Source: Rhizobium sp. N324
Lineage (GTDB): Bacteria > Pseudomonadota > Alphaproteobacteria > Rhizobiales > Rhizobiaceae
Direction of reading: 5' to 3'
DNA: 64,000 nt
Assembly (NCBI RefSeq): GCF_001664485.1
Contig: NZ_CP013630.1
Span: 4,037,501-4,101,500, forward strand
Shown one piece after another: positions 26,712-36,062 of the stretch; position 1 is the first letter of the stretch, and each line of letters begins with the position of its first letter. The notes under the pieces were generated by a model, which ran no database searches, was not told where the DNA came from, and saw only the letters and a program-made list of their open reading frames with translations. The translations under genes and the position numbers were made by a program.

Positions 26712-27403
26712 ACGAGCCTTTCCTTCTCGAGATCGGCGCGAATATCCTGCAGACGGCGGATCTGGTTGCCGGCGGCGTCGAAATTCTCCGGCGACAGCCA
26801 GGCCTCGAAGGCATCGTTGAGCAGAGGCCATTCACTGTCGATCATCGAGAACCAGGCGGTGTCGCGGTTACGGTGTTTGGAAATCATGTGCTGGCGAAAG
26901 ACTCCCTCGAAGCTGAAGCCGTAGCGTGCTGCCGTCGTCTTGCTCGCCTCGTTGTTATTGTCGCATTTCCATTCGTAGCGGCGGTAGCCGAGCTCCTCGA
27001 ACACATGCTTGGCCATCAGATAATGCACTTCGGTCGACAGCGGCGATCGCTTCATGTCGGCGCCATGCGCCACCCCGCCGATCTCGACGACGCCGTTTGC
27101 CGGATCGGCGCGCATATAGTTCGCCATGCCGACAATCTTGCCGGTGGCATTGTCGCGAAAGATATGGGTGAGCCAGCCGGACTTGGTGTAGACGGCCTCA
27201 AGCCAGTTGGCGAAATCCTCGATCCCGGAAAAATCGTCCTGCGCGAAATAGAGCAGCAGCGGGTTGATGGCCATGCCGCCAAGCCCGTCCCACAGCGCCT
27301 CGAGATGTTCGGCGCGCCGATAAGGTTCGACGGTGACGAAACGGCCCTTCAGCGTCACCGGCTTCGGCGCCGGGCAGCCCTTGAAATTTGCAAGATCGCG
27401 CAT
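26708..27403 (-). CDS. RimJ/RimL-type GNAT acetyltransferase
   Basis: This 231-residue protein has the pattern of ribosomal-protein-acetyltransferase-like GNATs: VTLKGRFVTVEPYRRAEHLEALW near residue 15, EVHYLMAKHVFEELGYRRYEWKCD and TTAARYGFSFEGVFRQHMI. The likely activity is N-acetylation of a protein or small amine; RimJ/RimL homology does not fix the target. The ATG at 27403 follows AGAGGTGTGAAC, and the ATG 78 bp upstream adds a non-conserved tail. The downstream small membrane protein overlaps by 4 bp. Confidence 0.88.
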   Translation of the reverse strand: MRDLANFKGCPAPKPVTLKGRFVTVEPYRRAEHLEALWDGLGGMAINPLLLYFAQDDFSGIEDFANWLEAVYTKSGWLTHIFRDNATGKIVGMANYMRADPANGVVEIGGVAHGADMKRSPLSTEVHYLMAKHVFEELGYRRYEWKCDNNNEASKTTAARYGFSFEGVFRQHMISKHRNRDTAWFSMIDSEWPLLNDAFEAWLSPENFDAAGNQIRRLQDIRADLEKERLV

Positions 27404-27481
27404 GTTCACACCTCTTTTCTGAGGAGTGGATAGGCCAGCCGCCCGACAAAGGCAACCGACCGAGATGTTACTGTGACCCAA

Positions 27482-28201
27482 TCAGTGGGACAAGGTAACT
27501 TTGGCTGAGGACACCGTCGCCTCGATATGGTCGACCAGCTGGTCGGCAAGGCCGAGCCTGCCGGCGAGCAGATCGAGATAGCCGCGCTCGGCGCGCGAAT
27601 CCGGCTCGATGGTAAGCCGCGAGGCGGTATAGAGTTCGACGCGCTGTTCTTCCGTCACCGCCGCAGCGACGAGCGCATCGATATCCGTCGGCGAAGCGAG
27701 TTCGCCCTCGATGAAGGCCGCAGCTTCTCCGCTGACATCGGCAGCCTTGACCTTGTCCATGATCAGGGCCCGTTCCGCATCGTCGATATGGCCGTCGGCC
27801 TTGGCGGCGGCGATCATCGCGCGGATCAGCACCAGCACGAATTCATTGCTGCCGGCAGGCGACGCCGGCCCGAAGCCGGATTCGACCGGCGGCGGCAGGA
27901 GAACCGGATTGTTTGCCGAGGGCGCATCTGAGGGAGCTGCGGGCGCTTGCCCCGCCTGGTAATTCTTGTAGGCTTGGTAGCCGAGGCCGGCGATGGCGGC
28001 CAGACCGCCGATCGCCAAGGCGTTGCCGGCAATACTCCGGCCGGTCTTGGTGCCGAGAAGCGCGGCTGCGATCGCACCGGTCTTCATCGGATTGTTCTTT
28101 GCCGTCTGCACGGCATCGCCCGCCCTGTCGCGGACCGAACCGCCGAGACCCGGCACCTGCGAACCCAAGAACTGGTCGAGAAGCTTCTTCGCGTCGAACA
28201 T
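27482..28201 (-). CDS. DUF533 family protein (TerB-like domain)
   Basis: This 239-residue protein starts with FDAKKLLDQFLG. It contains a Gly/Ala-rich helix (GLAAIAGLGYQAYKNYQAG) that may anchor in or bind membrane. It ends in a TerB/DUF533 helical domain (VLVLIRAMIAAAKADGHIDDAERALIM) with the acidic D-G-H-I-D motif. The family is widespread in proteobacteria as a putative membrane-associated protein without known activity; a link to tellurite resistance is by fold only. It is monocistronic. Confidence 0.87.
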   Translation of the reverse strand: MFDAKKLLDQFLGSQVPGLGGSVRDRAGDAVQTAKNNPMKTGAIAAALLGTKTGRSIAGNALAIGGLAAIAGLGYQAYKNYQAGQAPAAPSDAPSANNPVLLPPPVESGFGPASPAGSNEFVLVLIRAMIAAAKADGHIDDAERALIMDKVKAADVSGEAAAFIEGELASPTDIDALVAAAVTEEQRVELYTASRLTIEPDSRAERGYLDLLAGRLGLADQLVDHIEATVSSAKVTLSH

Positions 28202-28314
28202 TCCTTGTCATCTCCCTGTTTGAATCTGGAGGAGTACATAGGTTTGCGACGGCTGGAATACAAACAGAGGAGAGGGAATTGTGCCGTGAGGCTCACCCCT
28301 CCCCCTGCCGAAAC

Positions 28315-28953
28315 TCAGGCCTTCAGCGCCGCCGCTTCTGCCGCAAGCCGGGTAATTCCCGCCCAGTCGCCGGCTGCGACCAGTTCCTTCGGCGCCACCC
28401 AGGAGCCGCCGACGCAGATCACGTTCGGCAGCGACAGATAGTCATTGGCGTTCTTCAGCGAAATGCCGCCGGTCGGGCAGAACAGCGTACCGGCAAGCGG
28501 CGAGGAGAGCGCCTTGAGAAGAGCGGCGCCACCGGCCTGCTCTGCGGGGAAGAACTTCAGCACCTGGTAGCCTTCCTCGCGCAAAGCCATGACTTCGCTG
28601 GCGGTCGCAGCGCCGGGAAGCAGCGGCACATCGGAATCGGCGGCGGCATCGAGCAGTTCCTGCGTCGTACCCGGGCTGACGATGAACTTCGAACCGGCCT
28701 CGACGGCGGCTTCCCAATGGGCGGCATTGAGGATCGTGCCGGCGCCGACTTCGGCGCCCTCGACCTCGGCGGCGACGGCCCGCACGGCATCGAGTGCCGC
28801 CGGCGTGCGCATGGTGATCTCGATCGCCTTCAGGCCGCCGGCGACAAGCGCGCGGGCGAGCAGCACGGCCGACTTGGCATCGTCGACGATCAGCACCGGG
28901 ACGACCGGCTGGAGTTTCAGGATGGAAAGGAGCTTCTCTGTTTTCTCGCCCAT
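28315..28953 (-). CDS. eda: 2-keto-3-deoxy-6-phosphogluconate aldolase
   Basis: This 212-residue protein is a class-I KDPG/KHG aldolase. Glu45 in AIEITMRT and the Schiff-base Lys133 in VLKFFPAE fall at the positions seen in E. coli Eda, and the GAGTILN and CPTGGIS phosphate-loop motifs are intact. It splits KDPG into pyruvate and glyceraldehyde-3-phosphate, the last step of the Entner-Doudoroff pathway used by rhizobia as the main sugar route. A GGAGG Shine-Dalgarno lies upstream. No edd or zwf is adjacent, as is common in this group. Confidence 0.96.
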   Translation of the reverse strand: MGEKTEKLLSILKLQPVVPVLIVDDAKSAVLLARALVAGGLKAIEITMRTPAALDAVRAVAAEVEGAEVGAGTILNAAHWEAAVEAGSKFIVSPGTTQELLDAAADSDVPLLPGAATASEVMALREEGYQVLKFFPAEQAGGAALLKALSSPLAGTLFCPTGGISLKNANDYLSLPNVICVGGSWVAPKELVAAGDWAGITRLAAEAAALKA

Positions 28954-29118
28954 GGTCGCGCGACCTCCTTGAAACGATTGTTTGAAACGATTGAATTGGT
29001 CCCGAATAACGTCCCAGCGGAACCTTGTCGAGGCAAAACCAATTCACACGACAAGATGGGTAGGAAATCCATCGGAATTGGGCTACCGTGACCCGATCGT
29101 CACAAAAGGTTCACCGAT

Positions 29119-29607
29119 ATGGCGAAAGAGATCGAGCGGAAGTTTCTCGTACGCAGCGATGGATGGCGCTCCGCCGTCGAGACCAAGTCTGTCCTGAGAC
29201 AGGGCTACATCGCCTCGATGGACGATCGTTCCGTCCGGGTACGCACTCTCGACGGCAGAAAAGCGAGACTGACGATCAAGATCGGCCGCAGCGCCATCAC
29301 CCGCGACGAATTCGAATACGACATCCCTGTGGCCGATGCCGAGGAACTATTGCAGAACGCGATCGGCATCGTCATCGAGAAGACGCGCTACCGCGTTCCG
29401 CATGAAGGTTTCGTCTGGGAGGTCGACGTCTTTGCCGGCGAGCATCGCGGGTTGGTGATTGCCGAAGTCGAGATGATGGCGGAAACCGACAATCCTGCTC
29501 TGCCCGCCTGGCTCGGTCGCGAAGTGACCGGCGATTTCCGCTATTCCAACCAAGCCCTTGCCACCGAATACGGGCACGACAGGCATGGCCTATCGCATTC
29601 GGCCTGA
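29119..29607 (+). CDS. CYTH-domain protein (inorganic triphosphatase family)
   Basis: This 162-residue protein begins with the CYTH signature ExExK (EIERKF, Glu4, Glu6, Lys8). It has the basic, acidic tunnel residues expected of the triphosphate tunnel fold (SVRVRTLDGRKARLTIK and FVWEVDVFAGEHRGLVIAEVE). Bacterial members hydrolyse inorganic triphosphate or related polyphosphates. Its last 23 bp overlap the following CHAD gene, so the two are translationally coupled. Confidence 0.92.
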   Translation: MAKEIERKFLVRSDGWRSAVETKSVLRQGYIASMDDRSVRVRTLDGRKARLTIKIGRSAITRDEFEYDIPVADAEELLQNAIGIVIEKTRYRVPHEGFVWEVDVFAGEHRGLVIAEVEMMAETDNPALPAWLGREVTGDFRYSNQALATEYGHDRHGLSHSA

Positions 29608-30493
29608 CGCCGATTTCACCAGGGAGTTCCGCAGCGTCGCGACCGAGCAACTGGAACGCGCCATCGCGGTTCTCGAGGAGCGGCCGGACGGCACGCACGA
29701 GGCGATCCATTCCTTCCGCAAGAATCTGAAGCGACTGCGCTCGCTTTACCGGCTCGTCGCCCGTGAGGTGCCGGATTTCCAGGACCGCGAAAATGCCAGG
29801 CTGCGCGATGCCGCACGCTCCCTTTCGGCGATCCGCGACGCCAACGCCCTGATCGGCACTGCGCAATATCTGCAGCAATCGGCCCGCGACCCGGAGGAGA
29901 GCGAGGCGCTCGGCCGCATTGTCGCCATTCTCGAAGGACGCCGTGATTGGATGGTGGACGCCGAAAGCGGCCTGGAACAGCGGCTGGCGGAAACCTCGGA
30001 CGTTTTGAAGGAGGCGATCGCCGCCCTGGATGCCGTCTCGTTTAACGGCAGCCACCGCAAGAATGCCCGCAAGCTGGCGAAGAGCTGGCGCCGCACCGCA
30101 CGAAGGGCTAAGGCAGCGCTTGCGGCCTGCCACGGCGAGGCATCGGCCGACGATTTCCACAATCTGCGCAAACGCACCTACGACTACCGGCTTTATCACG
30201 GCCTTTTAGAAGATATCTGGCCGGGCGCGATGAAGGCCAAACGCGATGCGGCCAAGGAACTGGTCGAGGATCTCGGCCATATCCACGATCTTGCCGTGCT
30301 CTCCGAACTGGTCGAGGCCGAGCCGCAGCTCTTCACCCGCAACGACGACCTGGCCCACCTGCTCGACGCCATCATCTTCCGCCAGCAGGAGGATCGGCGG
30401 CAAGCGCTTGTCAACGCCGAAACCGTCTTTGCCGATGATCCCGACGAGGAAGCGCAGCGCATCGAGCTTCTCTGGCTGACGGCCGGTAGTTGA
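29585..30493 (+). CDS. CHAD-domain protein
   Basis: This 302-residue protein has the conserved-histidine alpha-helical domain. Paired helices carry HEAIHSFRKNLKRLRSLYRL and DFHNLRKRTYDYRLYHGLL, with repeated basic H-x-x-R-K patterns that bind polyphosphate. The start at 29585 (MAYRIRPDADF) lies within the CYTH coding region; the upstream Met at 29558 is less likely. CHAD proteins associate with polyphosphate granules, and CYTH and CHAD are often fused or adjacent. Here they are separate overlapping genes. Confidence 0.92.
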   Translation: MAYRIRPDADFTREFRSVATEQLERAIAVLEERPDGTHEAIHSFRKNLKRLRSLYRLVAREVPDFQDRENARLRDAARSLSAIRDANALIGTAQYLQQSARDPEESEALGRIVAILEGRRDWMVDAESGLEQRLAETSDVLKEAIAALDAVSFNGSHRKNARKLAKSWRRTARRAKAALAACHGEASADDFHNLRKRTYDYRLYHGLLEDIWPGAMKAKRDAAKELVEDLGHIHDLAVLSELVEAEPQLFTRNDDLAHLLDAIIFRQQEDRRQALVNAETVFADDPDEEAQRIELLWLTAGS

Positions 30494-30577
30494 GAGGCGG
30501 CGTAATCGTTCACCCGCCAAGGCCGCCATCGGCGAAGGCAATTGCGCGAGCCGTCGATTTTCTGTATTTCCGGCCCC

Positions 30578-31507
30578 ATGACCGACAGCCTGACACACAC
30601 CAGCCCGTTCCTCGTGGCCGCACTCTACCATTTCGTTTCCGTGCCGCGCTTTGCCAGCCTGCAAGGTCCGCTGCAGGCGCTTTGCGAGGAGAACGGCGTC
30701 AAGGGGACGCTGCTTCTGGCGCATGAGGGCATCAACGGCACGATCGCCGGCCCGGATGCCGGCATTGGCGCCGTACTCTCCTTTCTGCGCGCCCAGCCTG
30801 AATTTGTGGGGCTAGAGCATAAGGAAAGCCGCGCCTCGAAAATGCCCTTCCTGCGCATGAAGGTGAAGCTGAAAAAGGAAATCGTCACCATGGGCGTCGA
30901 GGATATCGACCCCAACAAGGTGGTCGGCACCTACGTGGCGCCTGAGGACTGGAACGCGCTGATCTCGGATCCAGATACGATCGTCATCGACACCCGCAAC
31001 GATTACGAAACGGCGATCGGGACCTTCCGCGGCGCGCTCGACCCGAAGACGAAGACCTTCCGCGAATTTCCCGATTGGGTGCGCCAGAATTCCGGCCTGC
31101 ACAACAAGCCGAAAATCGCCATGTACTGCACCGGCGGCATACGCTGCGAGAAGGCCACCGCCTTCATGAAGGCCGAGGGCTTCGACGAGGTCTATCATTT
31201 GAAGGGCGGCATCCTGAAATATCTCGAGGAGGTGCCGCAGCAGGAAAGCCTCTGGGACGGCGCCTGCTTCGTTTTCGACGAGCGCGTCTCCGTCGAGCAC
31301 GGGCTGAAGGAAGGCGAACACAGGCTGTGCCATGCCTGCCGCAACCCGATCACTTCAGAGGAAATCACCTCGCCGCTCTACGAGGAAGGCGTTTCCTGCA
31401 GCCATTGCTACCACTCGCGCACGGAAGAGGATCGGCTGCGCTACCGTCAGCGGCAGCACCAGATCGCCCTCGCCCGGAAACGCGGCCAGCGGCATATCGG
31501 CAGCTGA
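30578..31507 (+). CDS. trhO: tRNA uridine(34) hydroxylase, rhodanese-like
   Basis: This 309-residue protein matches the TrhO/YceA family. An N-terminal acylphosphatase-like domain ([15 protein letters not shown]) precedes a rhodanese domain with the active site [16 protein letters not shown] near residue 190. A C-terminal region with paired cysteines follows (LCHACRNPI and [11 protein letters not shown]), probably a metal site. The enzyme makes 5-hydroxyuridine at the tRNA wobble base. I chose the ATG at 30578 over one 36 bp upstream because family proteins begin here. It is monocistronic. Confidence 0.93.
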   Translation: MTDSLTHTSPFLVAALYHFVSVPRFASLQGPLQALCEENGVKGTLLLAHEGINGTIAGPDAGIGAVLSFLRAQPEFVGLEHKESRASKMPFLRMKVKLKKEIVTMGVEDIDPNKVVGTYVAPEDWNALISDPDTIVIDTRNDYETAIGTFRGALDPKTKTFREFPDWVRQNSGLHNKPKIAMYCTGGIRCEKATAFMKAEGFDEVYHLKGGILKYLEEVPQQESLWDGACFVFDERVSVEHGLKEGEHRLCHACRNPITSEEITSPLYEEGVSCSHCYHSRTEEDRLRYRQRQHQIALARKRGQRHIGS

Positions 31508-31556
31508 GAGGATCCTTTCCGGATCGGCCGCATTTGCAAGAATGTGCCCGCGCCCG

Positions 31557-33767
31557 TCAGGCTGCGCCGAGACGGCGCCGGCCTGGCTCGGCTGCATGCC
31601 GCTCGTGCAGCATCTCGGTGATCCGATCGGCCGTCATCGGCTTTCCGAACAGATAGCCCTGCAGGCAATCGCAGCCGAAGAGGCGCATGGCGATTGCCTG
31701 CTCCTCGGTCTCGATGCCCTCGGCCGTCACCGGAATGTCGAGCGAGCGGGCGAGCGCCACGGTCGCCTGCAGCATCTCGCGCTGGCGCTTGTCCTCGCTG
31801 ACCCCCATGACCAGCGAGCGGTCGATCTTGATCCGGTCGAAGCCGAACTGCCGGAGATAACCGATCGAGGAGAAGCCCGAGCCGAAATCATCGAGCGCTA
31901 CCTTGACGCCCAGCGCCTTCAGCCGTTCGATCGACTGGCGGGTGCGCTGCGGATTCTGGATCATGTAACCTTCGGTGATCTCCAGCGTGATGCGGCCGGC
32001 GTCGATCTCCGTCTGCTTCAGTACGTAGCGGACATAATCGGCGAAGGCGGGATTGCGGAACTGGCCGGGCGAGACGTTGACAGAGACGTTGAGGTCCGGC
32101 CATTGCTTGGCCGTCTCGCAGGCCTTGCGCAGCACGAACAGCCCGAGCGATTCAATCAGGCCGCTGGTCTCGGCGATCGGGATGAACACCTCGGGTGAGA
32201 CCGGCCCGTGACCCGGACGGTTCCAGCGTACGAGCGCCTCGACGCCGGTCGGCGCATACGAGGCCGCATCGATCAGCGGCTGGTAGGCGAGCGTCAGGTC
32301 GCCGCTTTCGATGGCAATCCTCAGATCGAGTTCCAGCGCATTGCGCTGCTCCCGATCGGCATCCATCGACGGATCGTAGAGTGTCATGCGCGCGCGGCCG
32401 GCTTCCTTCGCCTTGTACATGGCAAGGTCGGAGCGGCGCACCAGCTCCTCGCGCCCGATCGTGCCGGCAGGCGACATGGCGATGCCGATGCTGGCCCCGA
32501 CGACAACGACGCGACGGCCGATCTCCAGCGGCTCGACGAGAAAATCGAGGATCTGCTCGGAAAGTTGCAGGGCTGCGGCATTCTCGCCGTCCGAGAGAAA
32601 GGCGATGGCAAATTCATCGCCGCCGATGCGGGCGAGAACCGCGCCTTGCGGGATGAGCACGTCGAGCCCGGCCGCAACCGCGCGGATCAACTGGTCGCCG
32701 GTGCCGTGGCCATAGCTGTCATTGACCTCCTTGAAGCCATCGAGATCGAGATAGAGGAGCAGCACGTTGCGCCTGGACTGGCGCGCCTCGACAACGAAGC
32801 GGTCGACGGCAAGCCCGAGACCGTCGCGATTGGATAGTCCGCTCAGCCGGTCACGCAGCGCCTCCTCGCGGGCGCTGTTTTCCTCGGCCTTCAAGCGGCG
32901 GCCAGCAAGCCAGCCTATGACCAGCAGCACCACGAAGAACAGCCCGACAAGGCCGAGCGCCTGGATGACCATCGGCCATACCTGGGCATAACTGATGTCG
33001 CCAGGCGAACGCGAGGTCCAGACGAGCTTGCCGAGTGTCGCGCCCACGGGATCTACGATCGGCACCAGATAATCAGCCTCGACGCTCGGCGGCGCCAGCT
33101 TCAACCCGTTGACGACATAGGTCTGGCCGAGCGCAGCCACCCTGTCATTGTCGAGGTGGCGGGCGAAAACGAGATAGCGGTGCCGGCCGGCGGGCACGTC
33201 GAGCGAACCGGATTTTGTCCGCACCAACGCCACGCCGACGGCGGCGATGCCCCTTTTTGTTGTGACGAAACCGACCGCCTGAGGACGATCGGCCGGGCCG
33301 GCCGCCTTCACCGTCTCGAGCAGGGTCCACAGCGACGGCGCGAAGTAGTCTTCGAGCGGCTCCTCCATCGGCTTGCCGTCGCGATAGGCCATGATCGGCT
33401 TCTTCGCGTCATCGATGACGATCGCCATGTCGAAAAGCGCGCTGTTGACCGACATCTCGCCGTAATTGCTCACCGTCCAGGCCATGCCATCGGGCGCATA
33501 GACATTGACGGCGGCGTCGTCCCAGGCGGCGTAGTCGTCGAGCGTTGCGCCAAGTTGGTCCTCGAAGGTCTGCAGCGCCCCGATCGTCGTCTCGCGCGAG
33601 CGCTCGTCATCGAGAAGATTGGCATTTTCGGCCACGCGTTCCAGCGCCGTCAGCACCATGAAGGTGGCCACCGCGACGATGACCGCGAAGGAAAAAAGCA
33701 CACCGGTGACGGCGATGTGACGGCCTATTCCCAACCCCTTGCTCTGCGATTTTCCGACGTTCTGCAT
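31557..33767 (-). CDS. Membrane GGDEF-EAL protein with CHASE4-like sensor
   Basis: This 736-residue protein has an N-terminal helix (AVTGVLFSFAVIVAVATFMVL) and a periplasmic domain of about 220 residues resembling CHASE4 (DDYAAWDDAAVNVYA). A second helix (ALGLVGLFFVVLLVIGWLAG) follows, then an intact GGDEF (ARIGGDEFAIAF) and an intact EAL domain (VEALVRW, LEITEGY, ALDDFGSGFSS, AEGIETEEQA). Both synthesis and breakdown of c-di-GMP are possible. The start at 33767 has GGGAG upstream. The signal is unknown. Confidence 0.93.
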   Translation of the reverse strand: MQNVGKSQSKGLGIGRHIAVTGVLFSFAVIVAVATFMVLTALERVAENANLLDDERSRETTIGALQTFEDQLGATLDDYAAWDDAAVNVYAPDGMAWTVSNYGEMSVNSALFDMAIVIDDAKKPIMAYRDGKPMEEPLEDYFAPSLWTLLETVKAAGPADRPQAVGFVTTKRGIAAVGVALVRTKSGSLDVPAGRHRYLVFARHLDNDRVAALGQTYVVNGLKLAPPSVEADYLVPIVDPVGATLGKLVWTSRSPGDISYAQVWPMVIQALGLVGLFFVVLLVIGWLAGRRLKAEENSAREEALRDRLSGLSNRDGLGLAVDRFVVEARQSRRNVLLLYLDLDGFKEVNDSYGHGTGDQLIRAVAAGLDVLIPQGAVLARIGGDEFAIAFLSDGENAAALQLSEQILDFLVEPLEIGRRVVVVGASIGIAMSPAGTIGREELVRRSDLAMYKAKEAGRARMTLYDPSMDADREQRNALELDLRIAIESGDLTLAYQPLIDAASYAPTGVEALVRWNRPGHGPVSPEVFIPIAETSGLIESLGLFVLRKACETAKQWPDLNVSVNVSPGQFRNPAFADYVRYVLKQTEIDAGRITLEITEGYMIQNPQRTRQSIERLKALGVKVALDDFGSGFSSIGYLRQFGFDRIKIDRSLVMGVSEDKRQREMLQATVALARSLDIPVTAEGIETEEQAIAMRLFGCDCLQGYLFGKPMTADRITEMLHERHAAEPGRRRLGAA

Positions 33768-33945
33768 TACAGCTCCCTGACCGTCCGACTTTGGCAGCCA
33801 AGGGTTCAAAAACGTTTAAGCAACCGATTGTTGAAATTTCCGGCAATCTATTTTTGCGCTTGCCGTCAATGCAAAGTTAAAGGCCTGTCGTCCGGGCAGC
33901 AGTTCGGGCGACGGGCATTAAAACAAGGAGCGTGTCGATGCCCCG

Positions 33946-35319
33946 CTAACCCGCCTTGTGATTGCCCTTGGGGAATTGTGCCGCGAGTTCGCTATACCAC
34001 TTGCCGCTCTTCTTCACCGTACGAACCTGGGTCTGATAATCGACATGGACGAGACCGAAACGCATGCGGTAGCCCTCCGCCCATTCGAAATTGTCCATCA
34101 GGCTCCAGGCGAAATAGCCGCGCATGGGATAGCCGTCCCTGATGAGATCGGCCACGACATCGAGATGGTCGCCGAGATAGTCGAGGCGCATCGTATCGTC
34201 GACCTCGCCGTCGACGACACCGGTGTTCTCGCAGGCGCCGTTCTCGGTGATGTAGCATTCCGGCAATTCGTACCGGCGGTAGAGGTTCTCGACGAGGAGC
34301 TTCAACCCCGGCGCATAGATTTCCCAGCCGATATCGGTTTTGACGTCGCTCGCCGGCGGCGCTTTCACCGTCCAGGGGAAATCGCCTTTGCGTTCGGCAT
34401 CGTCGGCAACCCGCTCGGGCGTGTAGTAATTCAGGCCCCACCAATCGAGCTTCTGGCTGATCAGCGTCATGTCGCCGTCTTCGATAACCGGCATGCGGTC
34501 GCCGAGCGCCTCGACGAATTCTGTCGGATATTCGCCCTTGAAGGCGGGATCGAAGAAAGCGCCGTTGTGGAACTGATGCGCCCGCTCAGCGGCGGCAAGA
34601 TCGGCCGGGCTGCCGGAGCCGGGGATGACCGAGGCGGCGTTGAGCACCAGCCCGACGGGCACAGCAGGCGCTTCGGAGCGGATCGCCTCGACTCCGAGAC
34701 CGTGGGCAAGGTTCATATAATGCATGGCGTGAAGGGCAGCCTGCATATTGCGCTCACCCGGAGCATGGATACCGTAGAGGTGGCTGAGCCAGACGATGCA
34801 CCACGGCTCGTTGAAGGTTGCGACAGCGTCGAGACGATCGCCGAGACGGTTCATCACCGTCTTGGCATAGCGCTGATAGGCGTAAGCGGTCGAGCGCGCC
34901 GTCCAGCCGCCGTCGCCGGCAAGCAGCAGCGGCAGGTCCCAGTGATAGAGTGTCGCGAAGGTCTTGATCCCGCGCGCCTTACAGCCGTCGACCAGCCGGT
35001 CGTAGAAATCGAGGCCGGCCTCGTTCACCGGACCGCTGCCGTCGGGGATGATGCGCGGCCAGGCAATCGAGAAGCGGTAGGCGTCGACACCCATCTCCTT
35101 GATGAGATCGAGGTCCTGCTCCAGCCGGTTATAGTGGTCGCAGGCGACGTCGCCATTGTCGCGATTATGGACGCGGCCGGGCATGTTGCAGAAGGCGTCC
35201 CAAATGGATGGCTTGCGGCCATCGGCTTTGCCGGCGCCTTCGATCTGGAAGGCGGCGGTGGCGACGCCGAAGGTGAAATCGCCGGGAAGGCGGCCTGCAA
35301 GCGTTTTCGCATCGATCAT
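33946..35319 (-). CDS. GH1 beta-glucosidase
   Basis: This 457-residue protein is a glycoside hydrolase family 1 enzyme. It has the opening FTFGVATAAFQIEGA, the acid/base Glu in ATFNEPWC and the nucleophile Glu in YITENGAC, with further family motifs (YHWDLPLLL, WSLMDNFEWAEGY). No signal peptide is seen, so it should act in the cytoplasm on imported beta-glucosides or related disaccharides. A transporter is not adjacent. It is monocistronic and divergent from the DoxX gene. Confidence 0.95.
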   Translation of the reverse strand: MIDAKTLAGRLPGDFTFGVATAAFQIEGAGKADGRKPSIWDAFCNMPGRVHNRDNGDVACDHYNRLEQDLDLIKEMGVDAYRFSIAWPRIIPDGSGPVNEAGLDFYDRLVDGCKARGIKTFATLYHWDLPLLLAGDGGWTARSTAYAYQRYAKTVMNRLGDRLDAVATFNEPWCIVWLSHLYGIHAPGERNMQAALHAMHYMNLAHGLGVEAIRSEAPAVPVGLVLNAASVIPGSGSPADLAAAERAHQFHNGAFFDPAFKGEYPTEFVEALGDRMPVIEDGDMTLISQKLDWWGLNYYTPERVADDAERKGDFPWTVKAPPASDVKTDIGWEIYAPGLKLLVENLYRRYELPECYITENGACENTGVVDGEVDDTMRLDYLGDHLDVVADLIRDGYPMRGYFAWSLMDNFEWAEGYRMRFGLVHVDYQTQVRTVKKSGKWYSELAAQFPKGNHKAG

Positions 35320-35581
35320 CTGTAAACCCCGTCTCAGCGTGAATGGAGCGTTTGAGTTCGGATTTAGCCAAGCCGAAAAGCAAAGTACAGGCCGGGAAGG
35401 AGAAAAACTGCAACGTTACAGGAGCGACGCGGAGCGGCGGTGATTGCGCCGTTCCATCACCCTGACTGGCGGCGTTTTCCGCTCTGACTGCCCTCATAAC
35501 GCGAATGTCAGCAGTCGTGACTTGCCCTCGCACCGGTGATCGCGGACACGTCCGGGACATCGCAAACATGAAAGGAACCCA

Positions 35582-35986
35582 ATGCTGCCTTCGATCCATC
35601 TGCTGCAGCCGCATCTGCTGAGCCTGCTGCGCATCGTTTCGTCACTTATGCTGTTCAGCTACGGAACGCAGAAGATCCTGCATTTTCCGGCGGCGGCCAG
35701 CGTGCCGCCCGCGGGCTCGCTCTCCTGGATTGCCGGGCTGATCGAACTCACCCTCGGCTTCCTGGTTCTGGTCGGATTCCAGACCCGGATCGCAGCCTTC
35801 GTGCTCTCCGGCCTGATGGCCTTCGCCTATTTCATCGGGCACGCCTCGAAGGGCATCTACCCCGCACAGAACGGCGGCGTCGCGGCCATCCTGTTCTGCT
35901 TCGTGTTTCTGTATCTGGTGGCGGCGGGTGCGGGACCGCTCAGCGTCGACAATCTGCTGAAGCGCGACCGCTCTGCTGCAGCCTGA
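35582..35986 (+). CDS. DoxX-family membrane protein
   Basis: This 134-residue protein has four hydrophobic helices and the DoxX pattern: LLRIVSSLMLFSYGTQKILHF, IAGLIELTLGFLVLVGFQTR and AFAYFIGHASKGIYPAQNGG. DoxX proteins include quinone-linked oxidoreductase subunits and many members of unknown role. An intrinsic terminator follows 15 bp after its stop. The 262-bp gap upstream shows no clear regulatory element. Confidence 0.9.
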   Translation: MLPSIHLLQPHLLSLLRIVSSLMLFSYGTQKILHFPAAASVPPAGSLSWIAGLIELTLGFLVLVGFQTRIAAFVLSGLMAFAYFIGHASKGIYPAQNGGVAAILFCFVFLYLVAAGAGPLSVDNLLKRDRSAAA

Positions 35987-36000
35987 TCATCATAGATGGA

Positions 36001-36037
36001 AAACGCCGAGGCGACTTCGAGCCGCCTCGGCGTTTTT
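36001..36037. terminator. Bidirectional terminator after DoxX gene
   Basis: AAAACGCCGAGGCG (36001-36014) and CGCCTCGGCGTTTT (36024-36037) form a 14-bp stem ending in T on the plus strand and in T on the minus strand. It can serve both convergent genes. Confidence 0.9.
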
Positions 36038-36062
36038 CATTGGGCAATGCCGATCGGTAAAT

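Noticed and set aside
33958..35325. 455-aa plus-strand ORF opposite the beta-glucosidase
   Set aside because: It is a mirror of a GH1 gene with intact catalytic residues on the opposite strand.
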